From NCBI GenBank assembly GCA_031282605.1, contig JAITDK010000214.1:1-19168 (forward strand): a stretch of DNA of 19,168 nt, in the 5' to 3' direction. Below, piece after piece: positions 13,452-19,168 of the stretch. The position numbers and the translations under genes are program-made. The stretch comes from Oscillospiraceae bacterium. Lineage in GTDB: Bacteria > Bacillota > Clostridia > Christensenellales > Aristaeellaceae. The notes under the pieces were generated by a model. The model was not told the DNA's origin and did not search any database. It saw only the letters and a list, made by a program, of their open reading frames with translations. Within the stretch, counting starts at the first letter, position 1. Each line of letters starts with the position of its first letter.

Positions 13452-14645
13452 TTATTCGCCGTCGTTCAGGCAAGCACTGATGAACGCTTCCGCTTCCGGC
13501 CAAATCTTACCATAGTTTTCAAACACCAGCCCACCGCCGATGCCGTGACCGACATTGTTGATCAGATGTACTTCATAGTTAACCCGATACAACTTATCCG
13601 GCAGGTTGTTATAGTCCACCAGGCCTTTGATTACGATCGGGAAACGAGCGGCGTCTCCGTCCAGGTTGCCGCAGATGACGAAGACGTCCTGGAACTTATG
13701 CCCTGCCTCATAGTTTTCCTGGGAGTAAATCCGGGATTCCTGAACGGCTACGTTATCCAGCGTGGCGTTGAGCAGGTTGCTGGAGCCATAGCTGAATATC
13801 GAAACCTGGATATCGGCGGGATACGCGTCCACCGCGTCCGGCTCATAACCCTCGAGCGTCAGACCCAATTCGACGACGGTTTCGGCGGGAGAAAGATCGA
13901 AGTAGTTGTAGGCGACCTTATGAACGATGTTGCCCTTACTGCCGCCTACCGCGATCAACCGGTTCGGATCAATGCCCAGTTCTTCGCTATGCGCCTTGAT
14001 ATAGCGAATCGCCCGCTGGCAGTCCAGCGCAAGCAGCGCGTACCGTCCGCCTTCCTCCAGTAGATCGAAACGCCCTTCCAACGTCAGGACGTTATACCCG
14101 AAGGCGTTGAACGTCTTGATGTAATCCATGTTCTCATTGTTGCTGCCGCGCACGGAATCCACAACAAGCAGCGTGCCCTTCGCCGCGCTGGGATCCGCCA
14201 GCCGGAAATCATTCAGGAACGGGCGGAAATCCGGGTCGTCCGCGAGGAATCCCAGTTCCGTTTCCCAGGTGTTCTTCAACGTCCCGGGAAGCGGCAGTAC
14301 GTCATGGCCTTCCCAAATGTCAAAGCACACTTCATCGTATTCATGAATCTTTGTCAGGGATTCATAGGCCTCGCGTAGGGCTTCCAGTTTCGCGAGCGTC
14401 GCCTCGTCGGGATTCTCAATGGCTGCCAACGCTTGATTCACGGTGCCGACTTTGTCGAAGCTGTTGAAGAATAGTTCGATCAAATCGTACATCGGATCAA
14501 GCTCGTACGCCGCCTGATGGATGTGAGCGTCGCGTATCGCTTTGTACAAAGCGACGTAGTCATAAGACTCCGTTTCCGCAAACGCCGCCGAGGAAAGTGA
14601 AAAGAGCATGAGAACCGCCAGTGCCATCGTGAGTGTTTTGCGCAT
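13452..14645 (-). CDS. Secreted alpha/beta hydrolase (probable carbohydrate esterase)
   Basis: 397 residues. Signal peptide MRKTLTMALAVLMLFSLSSAAFA|ETE, cut after residue 23. An N-terminal helical region (about 30-105) precedes the alpha/beta-hydrolase fold. Candidate triad: Ser236 in the nucleophile elbow VGGSKGN, Asp329 or Asp331 in CGNLDGD, and His367 in NNVGHGIGG. Such exported esterases near sugar importers usually remove acetyl, feruloyl or similar groups from plant polysaccharides; the substrate here is inferred from context only. AAGGAG (14660-14655) lies nine bases before the ATG. It is 180 bp downstream of the response regulator, with a hairpin and possible promoter between, so it may have its own transcript. 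Stop is TAA. Confidence 0.78.
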   Translation of the reverse strand: MRKTLTMALAVLMLFSLSSAAFAETESYDYVALYKAIRDAHIHQAAYELDPMYDLIELFFNSFDKVGTVNQALAAIENPDEATLAKLEALREAYESLTKIHEYDEVCFDIWEGHDVLPLPGTLKNTWETELGFLADDPDFRPFLNDFRLADPSAAKGTLLVVDSVRGSNNENMDYIKTFNAFGYNVLTLEGRFDLLEEGGRYALLALDCQRAIRYIKAHSEELGIDPNRLIAVGGSKGNIVHKVAYNYFDLSPAETVVELGLTLEGYEPDAVDAYPADIQVSIFSYGSSNLLNATLDNVAVQESRIYSQENYEAGHKFQDVFVICGNLDGDAARFPIVIKGLVDYNNLPDKLYRVNYEVHLINNVGHGIGGGLVFENYGKIWPEAEAFISACLNDGE

Positions 14646-14703
14646 GAATCGTTTCTCCTTTCATGACCGCAACACCGGATCGCCGAGTTGCATCGTTGAC
14701 TCT

Positions 14704-14731
14704 ATTCTATCTAAATTTTCATGGAAACCAA
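14704..14731 (-). promoter_or_regulatory. Possible promoter for the secreted hydrolase
   Basis: Minus strand TTGGTT (14731-14726), 16-base spacer, TAGAAT (14709-14704). The -35 is weak. Confidence 0.35.
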
Positions 14732-14780
14732 TGTATAAATATGACGAATAATATGGAAGATGATTACCATACACACGCGA

Positions 14781-14806
14781 GGCGTATTGTAGACAGTCAA
14801 TACGCC
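14781..14806 (-). terminator. Hairpin downstream of the response regulator
   Basis: Perfect 9-bp stem GGCGTATTG (14781-14789) with CAATACGCC (14798-14806), eight-base loop, 20 bp past the regulator stop. No T-tract follows on the minus strand, so it may be a weak or factor-assisted terminator or an mRNA-end stabiliser. Confidence 0.5.
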
Positions 14807-14825
14807 AACGCCGCGCCGAAGAACG

Positions 14826-16412
14826 TCATTTTTCAGACGCTTTGAATTGCTGAAAACTCATCCCCATGATTTTCTTAAAGCACTTAACAAAATAGTTCGG
14901 ATCGGGGATCCCGACCAGCTGCGCTAATTGGTACGCCTTCATTTCCTCGCGGCGCAGGATTTCGCACGCCTTCCGTATGCGGAACTCGACGAGGTATTCG
15001 GAGAAAGGCTTACCGGTGTACGCCTTGAAGGAACGGCTGAGGTATGAGGCGTTGACCCTATGCTTGTCAGCGGTGAACTTCAGTGAAAGATCCGTATTGC
15101 TGTACTCCGTTTCGATGTACTTCACAACACGCAGTATGGTTTCGCTGACACTTTGTTTGCGGCGCTTATCCGCCAAATCCGATAAGGCAAGCGTAAGTTC
15201 GGCGAACAGCTTCTCCACCTCCGAAAAAACATCCGCCTTCGCGATGCGCGCGGAATATGGCGCTGCCAGCGTGATCAGCCCCATCCAGGAAACCCCAATG
15301 TCGGTCAGCGTGTCCAGCGCGCGGGAAAGGAAACCAATCGCGTACATCTTGATGGCGTCCAGGCTGCCGCCATATTGGGCTGCGCATTGTTGGATGAGAT
15401 TATTTGCCAGGGACGCCGCCCGATCCGATAAGCCGCTTTTTATAAAGAGCAGCAGATCACGCGTTTGTTCATCCAGCGTCCGCCCGTCGGATGGCGCGGC
15501 GTCGTGTTGGAATATGCTTTCGGCCGCGATGATCTCCAAGCGCAGCATGTCGCGTGTACGCCGATAGGCAACCGCCAATTCGGATGGCGAATCGCAAGGA
15601 TCGCCGACGCTGTACCGCATCCTTGACCGCGTTTCATCCTCCGCAGAATGGGAGGTTTGGGTGCACAACCCGGCCAGATCCGCCTGCGGCGAACACGTCA
15701 GCAAAACCATCCGATCCAATCCGTCATCAAGCACAAACAGGCTCTCCGACGCCGCATAGTTTTCCTCGATATACGCGCGGATGTTCCTCAAAAGCATATA
15801 CTTTTCCGCCGCACCGCCGGAACCACTGTCCGCAATGCCAAGAAGCGCGAGCGAGCACCGACCGTCCGGCTCGAAATGGACGCCAACAGCGTCAAGCGTC
15901 TCGATCAAATCCTTTGAGCTTCCTTTTGTGATTAGCTCCATCAGCATCCTGTCCCTGAAAAACGGACTGTGCCGCCGGATATAGTTGTATGTCAGTTCCA
16001 TTTTGCTAAGTAGTTTACGCTGTTCGCGGATCTTGCATACGACCTCGGATATCGCCTGCTCCAGCCGCGACTTGTCCAGCGGTTTCAGCACGTAATGGCT
16101 CGCTCCATGCCGTAAAGCCTCCTGCGTATACGCGAAGCGGTCGTGCGCGGTCAGTATCACCACCGCCGTATCCCTATGGGACTCGTGAATCCGCTTACAC
16201 AGCACGAGGCCGTTCATATAGGGCATCTCAATATCTGTCAGCACGATATCCGGCGGCGTTTCCTCCATCATGTCCAAGGCCTCCGCGCCAGTCGCGGCTT
16301 CGCCGATTACCTCGACGCCCAGCGTCGACCAATCGATGATCATTCGAAGGAGACCGCGCGTATTGGCCTCGTCCTCGACGATCAGCAGTTTCAACAAACG
16401 TTCACGTTGCAT
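14826..16412 (-). CDS. Two-component response regulator, receiver plus AraC-type DNA-binding domain (YesN-like)
   Basis: Cytoplasmic partner of the adjacent histidine kinase. Receiver domain at residues about 8-125: acidic pair in LLIVEDEANTRG, phospho-acceptor Asp60 in IVLTDIEMPYMNGL, Thr in VVILTAHDRFAY, Lys in YVLKPLDKS. A middle linker of about 270 residues follows, then two helix-turn-helices at about 425-528 (FTADKHRVNASYLSRSFKAYTGKPFSEYL; AYQLAQLVGIPDPNYFVKCFKKIMGMSFQQF). All receiver residues needed for function are present. ATG 16412 is preferred over ATG 16421 because AAGGAG (16428-16423) is ten bases from the former and one base from the latter. The start lies inside the original end of the kinase gene. 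Confidence 0.92.
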   Translation of the reverse strand: MQRERLLKLLIVEDEANTRGLLRMIIDWSTLGVEVIGEAATGAEALDMMEETPPDIVLTDIEMPYMNGLVLCKRIHESHRDTAVVILTAHDRFAYTQEALRHGASHYVLKPLDKSRLEQAISEVVCKIREQRKLLSKMELTYNYIRRHSPFFRDRMLMELITKGSSKDLIETLDAVGVHFEPDGRCSLALLGIADSGSGGAAEKYMLLRNIRAYIEENYAASESLFVLDDGLDRMVLLTCSPQADLAGLCTQTSHSAEDETRSRMRYSVGDPCDSPSELAVAYRRTRDMLRLEIIAAESIFQHDAAPSDGRTLDEQTRDLLLFIKSGLSDRAASLANNLIQQCAAQYGGSLDAIKMYAIGFLSRALDTLTDIGVSWMGLITLAAPYSARIAKADVFSEVEKLFAELTLALSDLADKRRKQSVSETILRVVKYIETEYSNTDLSLKFTADKHRVNASYLSRSFKAYTGKPFSEYLVEFRIRKACEILRREEMKAYQLAQLVGIPDPNYFVKCFKKIMGMSFQQFKASEK

Positions 16413-16581
16413 CCAGTTCATTCTCCTTCACGCCGCGAGGCAGAGTCAGTATCACCGTCGTCCCTTCGTAAAGACGACTCGTCACCCGGCACACATCCTG
16501 CCGATTATAGAATAGCCGCAGTCTGCTCACCATGCCGCGCAGCCCAAAGCTGGACGCGTTTTGCACCAGGCTCTCCACGTC
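16402..16581 (-). pseudogene. Detached C-terminal end of the histidine kinase (downstream of in-frame TAG)
   Basis: In the same frame as the kinase, directly after TAG at 16584-16582, 59 codons complete the ATPase domain: SSFGLRGMVSRLRLFYN is the G2-box region and EGTTVILTLP the last strand; TGA follows at 16404-16402, overlapping the response-regulator start. This proves the ancestral gene ran through the TAG. The fragment has no start of its own. Confidence 0.85.
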
Positions 16582-18147
16582 CTATTCATTCACCGGCTCC
16601 AGCGTCATGCCGATGCCATCGGCTCGCACGGAAATCAACAGCATGTCCCCGGCGATTCTGGCGGATATCGGGATGCGCCCCGGTTCCCCGCTGGGCTTAA
16701 TCCCGTGGTAGATGCTGTTTTCGACCAGCGGCTGGAGTATGTTCCGCAGAACCAATGTTTCACCGGCCTCCTGCGTAATCTCGTACGTGTCGGTGATCAT
16801 GTCTGCGTACCGCAATTTCTGTAATGAAAGATAACTCTGGATCATGTCAATCTCGCTGCGCAGGGGAACCATGGCTGCGCCTTTCATCAGGCTGGAGTTG
16901 TAGTAACGACTCAACGTGATTACGGCGTTATACGCCTGCGCGTTTTCACCTGAATGGATGAGGTAGGATATGGAATCCAGCGTATTATACAGGAAATGCG
17001 GTTTAAACTGCTCCGTAATGATCAGCAGTTCATAACGCCTGCGATCCTGTTCCATCACCATGCGCTGCTTGATCATATCGTTCAAGGCGTTAATCATGAT
17101 GTTATAGTTCTCTTCCAGTTCGCCGAACTCGTCTTTGCGCCCATTGGGCGCCACAGGCTCGAATTTACCGCCGCGCGCACTGCGCATCGAGTCCGTCAAC
17201 TTTCGGATCGGCCGCGTGATCAACTGTGCGATATACAGCGAAACAAATACATACATGCCGACCGCCGCCAGCAGCGGCAGGAAAAACATCTGCGCGGCGA
17301 ACGGCGCCATACTTTGCGCGCTGAACGGCACCGCGCTGACCACCGTCCACGCATACTGCGGAAACTGGACGCGGTAGAGGAACATGCGTTCTCCGTCGAT
17401 CCATTGGATATCGGAGTCGTCCGCCATGTTCAGATCCGCAAGTGAAAACCGTTGGTTGCGGATGATGCTTTCACTGTTCTCGTCATACAGGTAAAATTGG
17501 ACATCGTATTTCCGGCTCGCGCCGTTTGTTATGCTCGTGATGAATCGCTCGTTGAAGTTCAGGATCAAAAAGCCCGTCGGCTTCATGCTGTCTACATCCA
17601 GTATACGGCGGATCAACGATATATTGTTTTGTCCGGATGTGGATAGCAGCGTGCCTTCCGCATTTATGGATAGATAGGATCCGCCGTCTAGTTGAACGGC
17701 GCGTTCAAACCAGGGTGTTTCCGTGATACGGGTCACCAAACTGTATGTAAGATGGTTTGTGGCGTTGATGCATACGCTGTCATTATCATATAAGAATATC
17801 GATTCGATATACGGATAAATGGCGTATGTTTGAATCAAGGCTTTGTTCGCGCTTTGGGTGACTTCCGCCGTCCTTGTTTCACGCGGCGTCCTCAGCCAGC
17901 GCAGTATATCGGAGTTGAGCAATAGACTGTTGGAGATATACCGCGCGCTCTCCACTTCGGAATCAATGCCGGATATCAGCATCTCCATGGATTGCCGCGC
18001 GCCTTGCGCGGCCTGATCCCGCGTCGCCCTGTCAAGCATGCGCTGGTATACAAACATCGTCCCAAAAAGGTACACGCACAGCGTCAGCGAAAAAATAAAC
18101 AGTATCTTGAAGTGGATGGATCCCCTATGACGCGTCAAGGCAAACAT
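16582..18147 (-). CDS. Sensor histidine kinase (YesM-like), truncated by an in-frame amber codon
   Basis: Membrane sensor kinase for the adjacent response regulator. TM1 about 12-34, extracellular Cache-like region 35-280, TM2 about 287-310, HAMP about 311-365 (ITRPIRKLTDSMRSA), dimerisation/His box with phospho-acceptor His384 in FKPHFLYNTLDS, and ATPase N box with Asn477 in LQPLVENSIYHG. The frame stops at residue 521 (TAG) in the ATPase domain although 59 homologous codons follow in frame. The G1 box reads RADGIGM where D-N-G-x-G-M is expected, so the nucleotide-contacting Asp is Ala. Either the gene is a recent pseudogene, the TAG is a sequencing error, or it is read through. AAGGAG lies upstream of the ATG with a slightly long spacer. 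Confidence 0.9.
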   Translation of the reverse strand: MFALTRHRGSIHFKILFIFSLTLCVYLFGTMFVYQRMLDRATRDQAAQGARQSMEMLISGIDSEVESARYISNSLLLNSDILRWLRTPRETRTAEVTQSANKALIQTYAIYPYIESIFLYDNDSVCINATNHLTYSLVTRITETPWFERAVQLDGGSYLSINAEGTLLSTSGQNNISLIRRILDVDSMKPTGFLILNFNERFITSITNGASRKYDVQFYLYDENSESIIRNQRFSLADLNMADDSDIQWIDGERMFLYRVQFPQYAWTVVSAVPFSAQSMAPFAAQMFFLPLLAAVGMYVFVSLYIAQLITRPIRKLTDSMRSARGGKFEPVAPNGRKDEFGELEENYNIMINALNDMIKQRMVMEQDRRRYELLIITEQFKPHFLYNTLDSISYLIHSGENAQAYNAVITLSRYYNSSLMKGAAMVPLRSEIDMIQSYLSLQKLRYADMITDTYEITQEAGETLVLRNILQPLVENSIYHGIKPSGEPGRIPISARIAGDMLLISVRADGIGMTLEPVNE

Positions 18148-18342
18148 CCTTGTTAAATCTCCTTATTGATGGAAACAATCCAACTAGGACGTATCCTAAA
18201 AACTCCGCAACGGTCTTGGGACGTCTGTTTCACCCCCACTGTATCGCCGTCCCGATCAGCGGACCTCCAACCCGCCCCCGGCGCTCCTTTTGGGGACGAA
18301 AAATCCACCTTAATCCCCACTGTGTAATTTTCCGAACACACC
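18148..18342. repeat. Intergenic tract with two imperfect copies of a G/C-run motif
   Basis: Between the permease and kinase genes. Two plus-strand copies share GGGACG..CCCCCACTGT-type ends: 18215-18242 (CTTGGGACG ... CCCCCACTGT) and 18288-18323 (TTGGGGACG ... ATCCCCACTGT). Their purpose is unknown; they could be remnants of a repeated element or regulatory sites. Confidence 0.4.
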
Positions 18343-19168
18343 CTACCCTTTCACCGCGCCGATGACCAAGCTCTTTTGAACCTTTTCGCTCAAGAATATG
18401 TACAGGATCAACGTAGGCAGCGTGGCGATCGCGAGGCCGGCTCCGATGGGTCCCCATTCCGTCCGATACTGGCCGGATAGTTCCATGATGCCGACGGTGA
18501 TGGTTCGGTACTGCCAACGCGTGGCGTAGGTGCTGGCGAACAGCAGTTCGTTCCACGCTTGCAGGAACGTGAAGATCGCGACGACCGATACGGCGGGAGC
18601 CATCAGCGGGCTGATAATCCGAAGGAATATACCGTAAACGCCACATCCGTCGATGCACGCGGCCTCCTCCAGTTCCCTGGGCAGCGACGTCATGAATCCT
18701 CCGAAAACGAGTATGGCCATGGAAAGCGAAAATGCGGCGTAGGGCAGGATCAACGCCCAGTGGGTATTGAGCAGCTTCAAATCACGCAGCATCAGGAAAA
18801 CCGGCAGCAATGCGGCGTGTATCGGAATCGCCAGTCCCAGCATCAGGAAGCTGCGAACAATCTCCCGACCGCGCCATACCATGCGGGTCAGCGCATATGT
18901 AGCCATCAGCCCAATCGCGGAGACGAAACCGATCGTCGCTGTGGTGACGATCACGCTGTTCAGGAAATAGGTCGCCATGTGGGCGTTTTGGATCACGTCG
19001 GCGTAGTTGCTCCACATCCAATGGACTGGCAAGCCGATGGAGTTGTTCCCGAAAATCTCCTGGTTAGTTTTCAAGGAAAACACGAACATCCAGTACAGCG
19101 GGAAAACCTGAATCAACGCCCACACTGAGAGCAGCGTGTAGAGAACCGTCTTAGAGATCAGCCGTCTT
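18343..19168 (-). CDS. Carbohydrate ABC transporter permease, MalG/AraQ-like (5' end beyond window)
   Basis: Inner permease of a second CUT1-type sugar importer. The frame is open to the window edge: upstream of the GTG at 19125 it reads RRLISKTVLYTLLSVWALIQ, a typical N-terminal part, so the true start is outside. Visible: first segment VWALIQVFPLYWMFVFSLKTNQEIF, the loop with YFLNSVIVTTATIG, an EAA loop ELEEAACIDGCGVYGIFLRI, and the family end KSLVIGAVKG. It ends with a genuine TAG. Its partner permease and binding protein should lie to the right of the window. The kinase gene follows after 195 bp. Confidence 0.92.
   Translation of the reverse strand, partial: RRLISKTVLYTLLSVWALIQVFPLYWMFVFSLKTNQEIFGNNSIGLPVHWMWSNYADVIQNAHMATYFLNSVIVTTATIGFVSAIGLMATYALTRMVWRGREIVRSFLMLGLAIPIHAALLPVFLMLRDLKLLNTHWALILPYAAFSLSMAILVFGGFMTSLPRELEEAACIDGCGVYGIFLRIISPLMAPAVSVVAIFTFLQAWNELLFASTYATRWQYRTITVGIMELSGQYRTEWGPIGAGLAIATLPTLILYIFLSEKVQKSLVIGAVKG

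Noticed and set aside
13158..14063. Plus-strand 301-codon open frame
   Set aside because: It is antisense to the signal-peptide-bearing hydrolase and the ABC ATPase remnant, both of which have clear protein motifs; the plus frame has none.
16582..16584. Genome-wide reassignment of TAG as a sense codon
   Set aside because: The permease at the right edge ends with TAG exactly at the conserved family C-terminus (GAVKG), so TAG acts as a normal stop at least there.

Overview
The window looks like a chromosomal segment of a GC-rich Bacillota, probably an uncultured clostridial-type animal-gut or sediment bacterium. The basis is the LplB/LplC-type sugar permeases, a YesM/YesN-like two-component pair, a membrane-anchored AraC-family regulator, strong AAGGAGG-type ribosome binding sites and consensus sigma-A-type promoters. 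Lineage is inferred from gene content only; there is no rRNA or other marker to fix it.

Left block (1-2728, minus strand): a likely transcription unit of a membrane acyltransferase (OafA type), the cysteine aminopeptidase PepC and the 5' end of aroB. Genes overlap by 11 bp and by a GTGA junction.

Middle block (about 2760-4900): an AT-richer island. It carries a secreted MreC-like beta-domain protein (plus), an unrecognised 154-residue protein (minus, convergent), a long hairpin between them, then about 570 bp without a gene but with several long, partly interleaved inverted repeats. It ends at a tRNA-Trp gene that has its own near-perfect promoter and terminator.

Right block (about 5240-19168): a Gram-positive polysaccharide-utilisation locus. 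Plus strand: AraC-type sensor/regulator, two permeases, a solute-binding protein, terminator, a cytoplasmic GH35-like glycosidase, terminator. Minus strand, reading from the right edge: a third permease (cut by the window edge), a histidine kinase, an AraC-type response regulator, and a secreted alpha/beta hydrolase, followed by a remnant of an ABC ATPase. No intact transporter ATPase is encoded here; as is usual for such importers, a shared MsmX-like ATPase elsewhere is expected. The inferred job is: secreted esterase trims substituents outside the cell, the importer takes up oligosaccharides, the glycosidase cleaves them inside, and the two membrane sensors control expression.

Main oddities: the histidine kinase is interrupted by an in-frame TAG inside its ATPase domain and also has an altered G1 box, so the two-component system looks crippled (or is read through); a stand-alone secreted MreC beta-domain; and the structured, gene-free tract upstream of tRNA-Trp.
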